From Eumeta japonica (lineage: Eukaryota > Arthropoda > Insecta > Lepidoptera > Psychidae), in NCBI GenBank assembly GCA_005406025.1, contig BGZK01000551.1:296703-360702 (forward strand): DNA of 64,000 nt, in the 5' to 3' direction. A model generated the notes under the pieces. That model worked only from the letters and a program-made list of their open reading frames with translations. It had not been told where the DNA came from and searched no databases. The position numbers and the translations under genes were made by a program. Below are positions 8,511 through 20,700 of this stretch, in pieces (the stretch's first letter is position 1; each line of letters opens with the position of its first letter).

Positions 8511-11067
8511 TTCAACTATACTATAGAGTAATAATAAAAATGTTATGTGGAAAATCTTTGGAAAGAAGGACCTATCATCATCTTACTAAATCTTATCAAA
8601 GGCGACTCCGGGAAAAAAGTATTTCATATAATGAATGTACAGTCCCCTGTGAACTATGAAATTTATTGAAAATACATATATATTAATTTTACATTAGATT
8701 TTTCTATTGTGGTTTTTATTTTACAAGGCAAACAGTAAAATTGGTGATAATACGACAGCATTGCCAGAGAACGGACAATTGTATACAATTGGCGATCGAT
8801 GTGGCAATGGTGGTTGCACCATTTTTAGCTTGTATTTTTTGAATTTCAATAATGATCCTTGTCCTTATCATGTTGCGATCCCCTTCCCTCTCACACAGTA
8901 GTACCAATCGAACCACATTCGCAATACACATTTCACAAAGTCCGCGCCAGCGCCGCTTAACAAAAATTAAAAGTAAGCAATAAAAAAAAAGTTGTCGCCA
9001 CTCGAAAGATAATAAAGTACTACATATGAGTCCTTTTTAGACAAGCGCATTTCGCTACACTAAATGGTAATAAGTTTTAATAAAGCATATACACTCACAT
9101 TGAGTAAACGTATACAACTTAAAAAAGTTCAATCCGAAATTACGTTTGATCGGTGCGGCAATACATACTCGATACGAGATAGTTATAAACATTCGGATGG
9201 CAAATTTTACTATTGTTTCAAATTGGTAAAAAATATATCTGACGAACACTCACTACGGCTACTTGAATAGAAAACGTTGAAAATTGAAAGCACTAAGACA
9301 GGTTCTACTCGCATGATTGTGACTACCGAAGGAAACCGAGCGAGGAGACTACGCCGTTATGAATGCTTTAGGTTAAGCCCTATTCGGTCAGTAGCCTAAC
9401 TTTTCAAATATAAGTACTGATGCATCGTAAGCTCGGGTAACGACGCTGTGCAGGCCTAATAGTGCAATTCTATGTAGAATCCATTAAAAGCTGATTTCAT
9501 TAGATTCCTCGTGACGCAGCCCGAGAACAGAATATGTAGATTTGTCACCACTTTACAACAATTAAACCGTCTCGTAATTGGGACAAGTGCCATATGTTCG
9601 GCGACAATAAACCCGCCATATTTAAATGAAATATGGCTATCCTCGTGAGAGATTAATTCTAATAAAATATAGTTGCACCGCCGAATGATACGAAAAACAT
9701 TTGAAATAGATCTACTATTTTAACCTTAAAATAAATACATTAGTACTTAAGTAAGGTAAAATAGAAAATTGAAATTTTCGTTGTTGTATGCGTGTCACGA
9801 AATTTTATATAGAATGTTTGGGGCAGGGAATCCTATTTTATGCCAGCTGAAAGATTTTATCATGCAAAATTAAAATTTTGAAACGATGGGGTCTCCTCGA
9901 TCGGTTAAAGAGATTGCTCTTTTTATTAATCCTTTGTTTGATTGATGTGTTTTTTGGTTTGTCTTTTTTTTAATATAATTATTATATATTTTATGTATAC
10001 TATAATTTCATAGTGTGAATATAGAGAATTTTCATAATACAACTTCGCTAACTCTAACTAAGAACATTTCTCAAACTGTTCAATAAACGCTCCTAATATA
10101 CGACGACGCATTGTCGGAATAGCTTTCCAAAATCGGCCTAGAAAGTTGCAACCTCACGAATATCCAAGCTGGCTAGTTAAGCTCAGTGGGCCGCGGTTGC
10201 GCAACTGTCTCCGGCGACCGGCCACCAATTACACACGCCCTATATGGCGCTGCGGGCGAAAGGTCGTACACGGAGCACCCGACGACTGCGCCGATATCGG
10301 CGTGAACTCGATATGCATTGCGATAACGTCGACGGTATTAACCGACTGTTATCGGTAAAGATCATAAGTGATTGAAATTGCAAGATATTGAGTAGATCCA
10401 CTTCTGAAGTTGAAAACAAATCTTTAAAGTTATAAGATAGGTTATATGAAGTCATTTGTTAACAGCGACACCACGACCTGTAGTGGTAATTTAAAGAGAT
10501 GTACCCATACTAGATACATATAAAAATCGAGGCAGTCGACACCCAGTCAGTTACTGTCTTCAAAATAAAGACATGCCAGTGCTGACCCAATGCTATCATT
10601 TTGTAATACTTGTCTCATCTAGTAATACTTTATCATCTTGTATGCTATCTTTCCAACTCCTATCTAAGGAGTCAGAACAGTGTCAGTGTCAGTTAGTAGA
10701 GAACTGACATAAATTGTATTTCCATCTATTAATTTCAATTTGAACTAATGACTAGTGAGTAACTGACTGAATATAAATTAGACTTTATTGTACATTTTCT
10801 CAAGATATAACTCTAAATCAGGTATTTTTTAAAAAGGGCGTCTGCAAAATTTTGTTATTACTATAACAATAGGCGTAGGCTATGGAAGAGTGGGCGGTGC
10901 CCACCTTACAAACTTCTTTGACTATCCTAGAAATATATATATAGTATTACAGAATTATTTACTGTTTAGTTGCTTTTAATTTAAGATTCAATACCAATGC
11001 CCGTTTAACTAATTTATCCATTTGTATGTGCAGAATATAAAAAAAATGTCTATAATTTAATATGATT

Positions 11068-12109
11068 TTATTGCTTTTCAAAATATTCGCCATGATGATC
11101 GATGCACTTTTGGATACGTTGAAACCAATTTTTTAGCACTTTTTTCCAGAGATATCTCCAAAACACGCATCTTGAACACATAAACGGTTTCTTCGCGGCT
11201 CGAAAAACGTTGACCACGTAATTTATTCTTCACGCTTGGGAATAAATAGAAATCGTTGGGTGCCGAATCGAGGCTATACGGCGTATGACCTGTCAATTCG
11301 ATCTTTTGACCTTCCAAAAACCGAGTTGTTTCGGCCGACGTGTGACAGCTAGCATTGTCACTATGAAGAATGGTTCGGAGTTGTTGGTTGTTCTTTCTTC
11401 TTTCTTCAAAGACTTTTGGCAAACAAATAGTCGTGTACCACTCCGAATAACTGTTTGACGATTCTCTAGTACCAATCTAACCACATGTCTATTTATACCA
11501 AAAAAACAGGCAACCATTTGGTTTGAAGTGTTTTTGGCACGAATCACTTTTATTGAGTTCAGTTCATCTTGGAACACCCATACTGTTGACTGTTTAGTTT
11601 CGGGGTTGTACGCGTAGATCCAAGATTCATCACCAGTGTAGATATAAACAGCTTTTGACGCACCATGATTGTATTTTTTATCATTTTTATCATTTTTGCA
11701 CCAATCGACATGAGCCTGTTTTTGATCATTGTATAAAGTTGTGCGGAATCAAATGCGAAAAATTTTTATACAACCAAATTTTTGTGTAATATCTTATGTA
11801 TGCTCATCATACTTATGGCCAGGCACGCTTTTATCTCGGGATATGTAACATCACGATTGTGCATTATTAATTTCCGTACAACATCGATATATTGTGGTAC
11901 AACAACCGATTTAGAGCGACCTTTTGTAAATTCGTTCGTGAGCTAGACCGTCCACGATTAAACTCACTAAACCAGTAATGTACAGTAGTTTTCGATGGTG
12001 CTCCATCCTCAAAAGTCGAAGTGAGTTGATCGATGCACTGTTTTTAAGTTAGTCCACGTCGGAAATCGTAATAAATCATTGTGCGAAAATTTTCACGGGT
12101 TAAATTCAT
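11068..12109 (-). pseudogene. Mariner (Tc1/mariner, D34D) transposase relic 1
   Basis: A decayed transposase reading on the minus strand from MNLTRENFRTMIYYDFRRGL (start at 12109) to CIDHHGEYFEKQ and TAA (11070-11068). Recognisable blocks: TFEDGAPSKTTVHYWFSEFN, GDESWIYAYNPETKQ, SNQMVACFF, ILHSDNASCHTSAETTRFLE, YSLDSAPNDFYLFPSVKNKL. The second and third catalytic Asp are 34 residues apart, as in mariners. An early stop (GLT*KQC) and several frameshifts, one near 11140, make it non-functional. It would have catalysed cut-and-paste transposition at TA sites. Confidence 0.92.
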
Positions 12110-12250
12110 GGTGATAAAAACCCGCAATTTTCAAAATGACGCCAGAATGATAAAACAATTGACATTTACATGAAATAAACTGTATTTTCCCGTCAAGTAG
12201 TTCCATTTTTAAATGTTGTAATTACTTTTTAAATATTGTTATGTATGTGG

Positions 12251-12283
12251 CCAGTTCCGGATATCTAAATAGCAGCCCTCGTA
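12251..12283 (-). mobile_element. 5' terminal inverted repeat of mariner relic 1
   Basis: On the minus strand it reads TACGAGGGCTGCTATTTAGA and continues to about 12251, starting at a TA dinucleotide 140-170 bp upstream of the transposase start. ACGAGGGC.GCTATTTA is a mariner end known in insects. I could not find its partner beyond the transposase stop, so the 3' end seems lost. Confidence 0.7.
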
Positions 12284-12819
12284 TCATTATTATCAAAGTC
12301 GCCTCTCGTCTCCCATAATTAACAAGTAGGTATGATATTATTGGCCGTGTGCACGGCAACAGCTCCCCTGCTCCAGTTTGCAATTACTTGGGATTAAGTA
12401 TGTCAATCAGTTTGTTTTTCCATAGTCTTCTATGGAATGTTTATCAAGTGCTTTTTTAAGACTTGCATTTACATATCATTTGTATCATTCGGATACTAGA
12501 AGAAATACAGCATCGATGCAAAAAAACTATTTTATTTTGTCAAAAAGTTGACAATTGTTAATTGACATTTTTTTTGGATTTCTGTTTTCATAAAAGGGAC
12601 ATACAAGTTTAAACAATTGACCTATAATTTTTTAAATCGAGACGAAACCGAGGACGGGGAGCGGGATCGGGATCATGACAAACATGGCGTAATTATTGCC
12701 TAGAAAAGCGAGGGCGGTAACGTGCGTAAAGACGGGATCAAAATTTTAAGTGAGAGCTAATTTTCATGTTTTGTGTGTTATGTCTACTAGGGTTCGTCCC
12801 CGGCTTCGACCATGTATTT

Positions 12820-12857
12820 GTATTATTCAACCGAACAATAGTTCAGTTGAATAATAC
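12820..12857. repeat. Inverted repeat, 12-bp arms, 14-nt loop
   Basis: GTATTATTCAAC at 12820-12831 is matched by GTTGAATAATAC at 12846-12857. It could be the end hairpin of a degraded element, since GGTTCGTCCCCGGCTTCGAC lies just to the left. Confidence 0.8.
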
Positions 12858-12999
12858 TATTGAATAATAATTTTTATAATCCATGTAATAACATATATTC
12901 TAAAAATTCATTTATTTATAGAAAGCTACATTGTCCTCAAGTAATATTAGTTATATTTTATTTTTATAGTAAGCTCCGGATTAGTTGAAATAGAAACTG

Positions 13000-13215
13000 C
13001 GATTGGTAGTGGAATCAAAATTAAAAGCGGGAAAGGGAACAGAATTGAGAACCGGGCCAGAATCAGAATCGAAAGCGAGACCGAAACGGAAATTGAAAAC
13101 AGGACTAGTGTCAAAAATGTATGTGGGGACGAGTTCAGATTCAAAAGTGGCTTTGACAGGAATTGAAAACGAGATCGGGATTGGAATTGACATCGATCGA
13201 TACAAAAGGAAAAAA
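13000..13215 (+). repeat. Degenerate short-period repeat (GAAATTGGAATC-like words)
   Basis: Consists of shifting copies of words such as GGAATCAAAATT, GAATCAGAATCG, CGAAACGGAAATTG, GAATTGAAAACGAGATCGGG. Open frames on both strands here are an effect of this composition. Similar words occur at 5450-5580, 12640-12720, 15370-15535 and 28560-28800. Confidence 0.75.
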
Positions 13216-13316
13216 AAAATCATTTTACGTCCATGCTGATGTAACTGCTGGCGTTAATTGTAAGGGAAAGTCACCCACAAAAAGTGCAGAACAAAGTCTA
13301 CCGTGTCAGCTAGTAT

Positions 13317-13336
13317 ATATACACACACACACACAC
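13317..13336. repeat. TA/CA microsatellite
   Basis: A short (TA)n run passing into (CA)8. It lies just right of TGTCAGCTAGT, which resembles a Helitron 3' end (CTAG followed by T). Confidence 0.85.
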
Positions 13337-13699
13337 ATTAATACAACAGGAACTAAGAAGAATTTAAACATATTAGGAACTAGGAACTCTACCAACTCTC
13401 ACTAACACCGAAAGTTTATACTAAGTAAAGAAAATGAAGTATGAAAGATTTAACTGAGGAATGAAATTTAGGAAAACAGGATATCTTAGACCACACATGA
13501 ATTATCACAATAGGAAGGGAATGGGCCACATTAGCAAAGAGCAATGTAGAAACTAAAAGATTGCAGATGAATTACACTAATTGCCAGAAATAAACACTGA
13601 AAGCTCTGCATCGACCGACGAAAAGGTAGAACGGAAGACAAACGGAAGAAACTTGCCCTTTCCCAATACATTTATCGACACATTATAGTATCTATGTAC

Positions 13700-13838
13700 C
13701 GGTTGACTCTCCTAATCCAGAATAGAACCTGTACCCCCGCCGCCGCCCACCCTCGATAATTACGCTCCCTTCAGGGTACGGGCTTGTCCCTTTCAGTCAT
13801 TGCGACTGGCTGAAGGTTGAGCGATGATGATGATGATA
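13700..13838 (+). mobile_element. LINE 3' tail with GAT-repeat end
   Basis: Contains CGCCCACCCTCGATAATTAC, GCTCCCTTCAGGGTACGGGC, TTCAGTCATTGCGACTGGCT and then (GAT)4-5 at the end. Lepidopteran non-LTR elements often end in a GCGACTGGCTGAAGG..GATGATGATGATG tail. Only the non-coding 3' end is kept. Confidence 0.7.
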
Positions 13839-14092
13839 TGTAAAATAATTTTGTCACTTTAATTGCATCGATCCTGCGGGGCAATGGCGAACAGATTTCC
13901 AAAGCATCTAAGCGCAAACATTAGGAAGAAGGACCGGCTAAGAGCATGTGGGAATATGCTCACTGTACGTTTTGGAAGCCGTTACTACAAACAAATGCAC
14001 TACAGATGAAAAAATCTACATTGTTACAGTTTTTACATATTTTCCGTACAGAATACTTATAAATATGTACTTTATTTGCCTACAACTAAAGA

Positions 14093-14350
14093 AACAAGTA
14101 CGTGTGTCGACCATTACTCCGAAACTGGTGCAAACTAAATTGCATCAGCTAAAGAGCGTATCTTCACGGCACTTCGTTCTTTTATTGAAAAGTGCAGTTT
14201 TTCTGCAATAACTTAAAAACAGTATATCCAATCATCTTCAAAATAGTTTTCCTGGAAAGGTTTTACTAAGCGTCCTCTTTGTAATTTTTTCATATTTTTG
14301 GGACATACGGTTTAAAAAATAAAGGGGGACGACAAAATTTCTGTCGTTTA
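14093..14350 (-). repeat. Dispersed repeat family C, copy 1 (inverted to copy 2)
   Basis: Blocks shared with the reverse complement of 15930-16190: AAGAGCGTATCTTCA, TTTTTCTGCAATAACT.AAAA, TATCCAATCAT.TT, GGACATA.GGTTTAAAAAATA. Spacing is the same in both copies. It appears to be the right part of the element seen more fully at 15570-16195. Confidence 0.85.
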
Positions 14351-15369
14351 CTCAGTAAGTAAAATTGTACCGTTTATTGATATTCGACCAACTCCCAGAA
14401 ATTTTGTATTCTCCACAGAAAATATCATCTTTTACTACTTTGTAACCTCGTAATCTTAAACTAATGTCGCTCCAGGCCAGGTCTCTTTTAAATATTGCTC
14501 TGCACGGAACCTTGGACGTGTAATTCTGACACGCACTTTATAAGCTTTTGTTATGTCCAAATTCATACTCAACTCGAGCGAGCGATATTAATGACGTTAC
14601 ACGAATAACTAAAGGAATTTAAAAGAAAAATGTATTCAAATATTGAGAGTATACATACATATATGTATATATACATATTATTTGAAACTATTCATAACGT
14701 AGTATTATCGATTATGCTCCGTATATTGTCAATTAAAACATCTACCATACACATTTATGTACTTATTTCAACTCACCATGATATATCCTAGTTTTTTTAT
14801 AGATAAGATAGAAGTATAATTAGACTTGTACAGGAACAGACTAACTTGAAATGCCTAACATTTCGATCGTTAACACGAGACATAAAAGAATAAAGCGTTT
14901 ATCGTGCAAACAATATTTCGTTTCATTTTTGTAAAATCGAAACCAAATCAATTAACTGTATCATTTCGATTTTGCTTTAACCGTTAAGTATTACGAGAGT
15001 ATTATAGTTCGAATCCTTAGTCACAGCTCACAAATAGTTAAATACGATCACTCAATCGCTCGAAAGATATATAGGTGCTTTAGTAGAACCGATATGTGAC
15101 CAACCTACAAAGAGCATCGCTCTGACGTGCCACTCGTAAATTAATCGCACAAACTTTAGCAATTTCCTCGTGAGCTGCATCCGCGCGTCGTTCGCTGCAG
15201 TTAGAGGGTCAACCGCATACGGGTCACTTCACGGCGACATTCCATTTGAGGCGTGCGGTGCGTCCGCCTCTGAATAACAATATGTGAGCCGTTTCCTCGA
15301 TATTATCCATTCATATTGTTATAGTCGATGAATCGGTTATTGGCTTAAGACATTAATAGGGTAACGGTC

Positions 15370-15535
15370 TCTTTGCTAGCGCCAACTTTAAGCTGTTAGT
15401 TTTATCCCGACTCTAGCCCCGTTTTCTATCTCAGTTTCAGTTGCACTTGCTGGCTCTGATTGCGGTCTCGTTGCATACTCTAATTTCGATCCTACTCTCG
15501 ATTCCTTCCTGCCCTGTCTTGTCGCTTCGTTATAT
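15370..15535. repeat. Degenerate short-period repeat patch
   Basis: Pyrimidine-strand version of the GATTCGG/GGATCG words (TCCCGACTCTAGCCCCG, ATTTCGATCCTACTCTCGAT). The small ORF across it is not convincing as a gene. Confidence 0.5.
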
Positions 15536-15569
15536 AGAATGTATTATATATGTATCTATATTCAAACAC

Positions 15570-16195
15570 ATGGTTTTTAAGGTTCGGAGCCAAAATGGCA
15601 AACACGGAACCCTTATAGTTTCGTCATGCCCATCCGTCTGCCCGTTCATATGACACAGGCATTTGACTCAAAGACTACAAGATATATATTGATGATATTC
15701 GAAATATATTCGTTTTATATAAGCCGCTACTTATTTATTAAATAACAATAATAAATATTTCTAAATATTCCATACATGTAACAGAAACTAAAAAATATTC
15801 TTTTTATCAAACATCGACGTGTGCACATATTTCGACAGTTCTTTTAAAACATTTAAGGTTTCTAAGCAATTAATTTCTTTTTTCTAATTGAATATTTTTG
15901 GATATAATCACTCAAAAAGTAGTAGAAATTATGTCGTTCCCCTTTATTTTTTAAACCATATGTCCAAAAACATGAAATAAATTTCAAAAGTAACGCTTAA
16001 TAAATGCTTTGAACGAAAATTATTTTAAAATGATTGGATGTACCGTTTTTGAGTTATTGCAGAAAAACTTCGCTTCTCAACAAAAGAACGTAAGTTTCAT
16101 GAAGATACGCTCTTTTGTTGGTGAACTTTAGTTTACATTAGTTTCAGAGCAATAGTCGACATACGTATTTGTTTCTCAAGTTATAGGCGACTCAA
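15570..16195 (+). repeat. Dispersed repeat family C, copy 2 (GGAACCCTTATAGTTTCG type)
   Basis: Starts near AAGGTTCGGAGCC and has CACGGAACCCTTATAGTTTC and CCATCCGTCTGCCCG at the left, then the block shared with 14093-14350 at the right. The left motif is also present at 35128-35200. I know this motif as a widespread lepidopteran repeat; its class is unsettled in my knowledge. Confidence 0.75.
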
Positions 16196-17378
16196 ATGCT
16201 TATACCTATTCAGTGCAGGAAACATTGAAAAAAGTGTAACAGTGTAGTTTTTCTCACCTGTAGTGCATTTCTTTGCAATAACGGCTTCGGAACTCTACAG
16301 GGAGCATGGTCCATGATCTTTGACGGTTTTTTTTTTGGAAAGAGCCTGTGTTTCGCACTATATAGATTGGCATAATCTGTTAATTGATTAGAGTTCATAC
16401 GTCATACTTAAAGAAAATGTTAGGCAGATCTGCAGTTCGTAAGAAATTATCTAGTTAAATTAGATTCTTCTTTCATTTCGACTGTTTAATGCCACAGAAA
16501 TAAGAGATATCCATTCAAGTCTGTTACAATCCAAATGCAATAGAATTTTTTTATAACTTTAGGTAAAATCGCTCTTAGCATGTCATGAAATCAAAATAAT
16601 CAATGAATCTCCATAACAACAATGTGTTTTCTTTATGACAGTGGTAAATTAGGAACTGTGGGTAATCATTACAAGTTCATACAACGTAAATACAGCTTTC
16701 TCAAAAGTACCTACTTAAATTCTCAAAATGACAACCACGATTACTCTGTACGGTCAAGAAACCGGCCAAGCTGTGTTACGGTAATGCTCAGTGGTCTGTC
16801 TACCTTTGTTCTGAAACAGCGAATATCTTCACTTGCATTATTCTGACTAAGTATAATCAGACAGTAGAAGGAAGGGGTTAGTTACACTTTGACATTTGAA
16901 AATTCGTATACGGGACTTTGAATGAATGTTTGAATTATCTACGGAATCATAACTCTGTGGATTCTATTTCTACCACCGAATCAACATATGATACGATAAT
17001 TAATTTTGTGCAGTTACACTTTAGGTGTATAAATCTACCTAACGAAGAATAAAATAGATCAAACAACAAAATCCAAAGAGATTTTTTTTTAGCAGCAGAT
17101 AAGGAACCCTAATAGCGATAACTGAGCGTAGAATTAATTTAGCATTCGGTTTTCAAAAAGGTCAAGGTTCTTTATTTGCTTAATTAAATAAAGGACACCA
17201 TTATAATTAAAACTGTCGATACCTGTGACTATGCAAGAAAAAAAGATACAAGTGGATCATGAATCAATATTTACAAAAATGTACCTTTAAACTTACGAAA
17301 TAGAGCTTAAATCGGTATAACAATTGTACAGTCATAAGTTGAACTGGATGGAGCGTGTGCATGTTTGTCATTTTTTAA

Positions 17379-17392
17379 GCCGGCGCGCCGGC
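17379..17392. other. GC palindrome GCCGGCGCGCCGGC
   Basis: A perfect 14-base palindrome inside AT-rich intron. It lies next to a CG-rich GTCCACGTCCGCC stretch. Function unknown. Confidence 0.8.
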
Positions 17393-18164
17393 GTCCACGT
17401 CCGCCAAAACACGGGCTAAAGCGGCTCAATAATACATATTATTGGCGCTCACATTTAACACTGAGTTGGTTCTGAACATGTTCTTAATTTATGATAATGA
17501 CACAATCGACGACAAAGTAAATCGATGATTGCAATGCACACTGCTCGTTTATACATTTTTTTTAATTTTGCAATTATTATTATACTCAAAATTGAAATCG
17601 GTTTCGGAATCGCTTTATTTTCTTTTTAATGTCGATTATTACTTCATTCTTAGAAGTAAAAGAATAGTGGAAAAATGGCGTTGAAAGTTTTCATTATTGA
17701 TTGGTTTCAAAAAAAAAGGAGGTTCTCTTCAATTCTCAATTTTCAATGTTGTTCTATGAGAAGTCCGTTATTTATAAACCGGTTTCGATAAGCATTTCTT
17801 TTATTTGAAACATTGTACTCACAGGTTGGTCACATATCAAAAGTGCAGTCTGATGACGGGGTCGATGAGGTATGGACGGAATTCCTCAAATATTACAGGC
17901 GGGCGTACGTACATCAATGTTTTTTTAAGTAACTCAAGCATTTGCTCTCGGGAAACATTATTTGGTAGAATGGATAAAGACCAGAGATTACGCCGAACTA
18001 TTCAATGACAAGTATTTTACGGACTGCGATGAGATTTTATTCATGTTATTAACTTACATTCATCGACAATTGCGAAGTGATACCGACGATGGTGAAACAA
18101 CAGGAGGGTATCTTGAAATTGAAATTGTGACGTGTATGGACCTAACGCAGAGTCGGTAAGAGGA

Positions 18165-19000
18165 GTATAAAATTGTTTCAAGCGTTTCCAGTCTGGTAAT
18201 TTTGATGTCAAAGATGAACCTCGCTCTGGTCAACCTGTTACGGACAAAATCGACGTCATTTTAGAAAAAAAGTAGAACATTAGTTCTTATTAGTTTTAGA
18301 ATATTAAATGGGGATTGACCACGAAATAGTTTTGACTCATTTCCCACGCGAGCTCACTGAAAGAAATCTAATGAATCGTGCACTCATTTGCGATTCTCTA
18401 TTGAAATGTAACGAACCTGAAACATTTTTAAAAAGATTGATTACAGGTGATGAAAAATGGATTACCTACAACAAGAATGTGCAAAAAAGATCATAGTCAA
18501 GAGGCAAGCAAGCTCCACAGAGTATAGCGAAACTCGAATTAACTCGCAATAAGTTGATGCTATGTGTATGGTGGGATTGGAAGAGTATTTTATTCATTGT
18601 CAGCTTTTACTGCATGGCAAAAACATTAATTCGGAACTCTATTGCGAACAGTTGATGAGACTCAAGCAAGAAGTAGAGAAAAAACGGTCAGAATCAATCA
18701 ACAGAAACGGTGCGATTTTTGATCATGATAACGCCAGACTACATACATATTTATCTACTAACTAAATATTGAGAATATTTGGGTTAGAAAGTGTTAATGC
18801 ATGGACCATATAGCCCTGAACTAGTACTCTCAGATTTTCACCTGTTTCGGTGTCTGCAGAATTATTTAGGTAGTGTTAGGTCAACATCAATAGACTATTG
18901 TTGAAACTACTTGTCGCAGTTTTTTGATCAGAATTTCGAAAATTTCTATAGTAATGGGAATATATCATTACCTACAAAATGGCAACCAGTTGTTGAATAA
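18165..19000 (+). pseudogene. Mariner transposase relic 2 (SETMAR-like type)
   Basis: Plus-strand fragments in three shifting frames: RFQSGNFDVKDEPRSGQPVT, ELTERNLMNRALICDSLLKC, LKRLITGDEKWITYNKNV, LYCEQLMRLKQEVEKKRSES, GAIFDHDNARLHT, then a PYSPELVLSDFHLF-like block and SLPTKWQPVVE before TAA. The order and motifs match mariner transposases of the type domesticated in primate SETMAR. The N-terminal helix-turn-helix is largely missing, and stops and frameshifts abound. Related to relic 3, but the two have decayed independently. Confidence 0.9.
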
Positions 19001-19279
19001 AATTTCGTACATATGCATTATAATTAAATGTAAATAAAGTATGATGGCAAATTATCTTGAATTTGTATATACAATACAAAAAACCCCCAACCTTATATTT
19101 ATGTACAATCGTTCTAGACATCCACGACATTTTATCAAAGTCAACGCCATTGTCTTCGATCAGTCAGTATGGGATACTAGTACGGGCAAATTAACTTATG
19201 ACTTTTTATAATACTTATATTAAATTAAAGCACTTGCTCCGTGTCGCGAAATGCACACTAAGCTGTTAATCCTATTAGC

Positions 19280-19350
19280 ACAAAATAAGTAGACACCGAA
19301 GGTCCACTCCATACAAAGCGCGCTAAACGATGACGCATACACGCCACCGG
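19280..19350 (+). repeat. Dispersed repeat family B, copy 1 (AAGGTCCACTCC)
   Basis: AAAATAAGTAGACACCGAAG then GTCCACTCCATACAAAG and GATGACGCATACACGC. It matches the minus strand of 37735-37860 in full and shares the AATAAGTA..AAGGTCC.CTCC core with 20480-20700 and 36405-36600. Confidence 0.75.
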
Positions 19351-20479
19351 CCGAACGAAACTAGTGATACGTACTATGTATTCTTTTAAATCGACAACAA
19401 AATACTGCAATAAAGCAAACCTATCATGATTGCCACGTATCAGATGCCTAAATACCGATATAAGTAGTGAATTTACTTTTTTTTTCGTTAATTGTTGGCA
19501 TAGAAAGGCAATAATAAAAAAACACTTGGTGTATTTTTTTTTATTACATAGGTATTTAAACTTAAATGCGCCAGCGTATTTATTACAGTATGTGGCGAAT
19601 TGTATAATCTACGCCATACTTACTGTCATATTAACATAATGAATAAAAAAACTCTTTTGATATAAGCGATACTTAATGTTTAAAAATAGTGGTTCAAATT
19701 CGGTTTATTTTTATGAAACATGTCTCATTAATATGAAATATTCCGAAAATAGTATATTTCTAATCTAAAATATTCTTTTTGGGGTTGAAAGTGCTATATT
19801 TTATGAACTTTCCCCAACTTCATCCGCATATTTATTTATTAATAAGTAACTAAAAAAATATTAATTAGTTTTCTAATTTTTCAAACAAACATTATCATTT
19901 AAGTATACACAATGAGTACACTTCAATGATAAGCCCTGGCTACATTGTTGTGTGTGCAAATATAATTTTAATACTAATTAATTTAATATTGTGAGATCGA
20001 AAACAACAAAAAATACTGTTCCTAAATTCCTATTAACAATGTATTAGTAGGCATAGTAGGAATTATGGAACAGAGTTTCTTAATGGGTAATTAAATAAAT
20101 TTTATTTTATTTTAAGTGATAATGCATTGAAAAGTTTTCACGATTTCATGAATCAATAGAGGGCTAATTCTGCAACTCTTTACAGTAAACTATGTAAATT
20201 GTCAAATTTCAAAAGGTCTTTTAAAATAATATAGAACTTGTTCTTTCCTATGCCTTGTAATTGTTCTTCAGCGGTCTATTTATTGTAAGAAACTTGATTT
20301 AAGAAAGAGAATTTATTACACCCTAAAACACAATATAACAATAACATAACATATAACAATAATATAAAATGAAATATAGTAATCGTTACAATAGTCAAAC
20401 TTTCTTTCTTATCATGAATGTGTAGTGTTAAGTAATTAAAAACGCCTCTTTTATCCATATTGATTTATTTTTCTGGAAA

Positions 20480-20700
20480 TATCTTAAAACTTCTATTTTT
20501 TATTGATAAAGGTATATATATACTTATAACGCAAAATAACATATTAATATAAAAAAAACACATGTTAAAATATAAATCCGCAAAAGTTGGAACCTCCAAC
20601 CCCAAGCGCTCGATCGAAAGTAAATAATTAAAATAGAGTACATGCAGGAGCGGCCCTTCTGGATATACTTATTCTGTGCCAGCAATCCGAGACAAGATAA
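20480..20700 (-). repeat. Dispersed repeat family B, copy 2
   Basis: On the minus strand: AGAATAAGTATATCCAGAAG, GGCCGCTCCTGCATGTAC, TAATTA, AACATGTGTTTTTTTT. The same series stands on the plus strand at 36405-36600, so the two copies are inverted relative to each other 16 kb apart. Confidence 0.8.

Noticed and set aside
17820..17845. AGGTTGGTCACATATCAAAA as left TIR of mariner relic 2
   Set aside because: Resembles a TTAGGTTGGTGCAAAAG-type mariner end, but the next 330 bp are not mariner and the right-side match near 19100 is weak.
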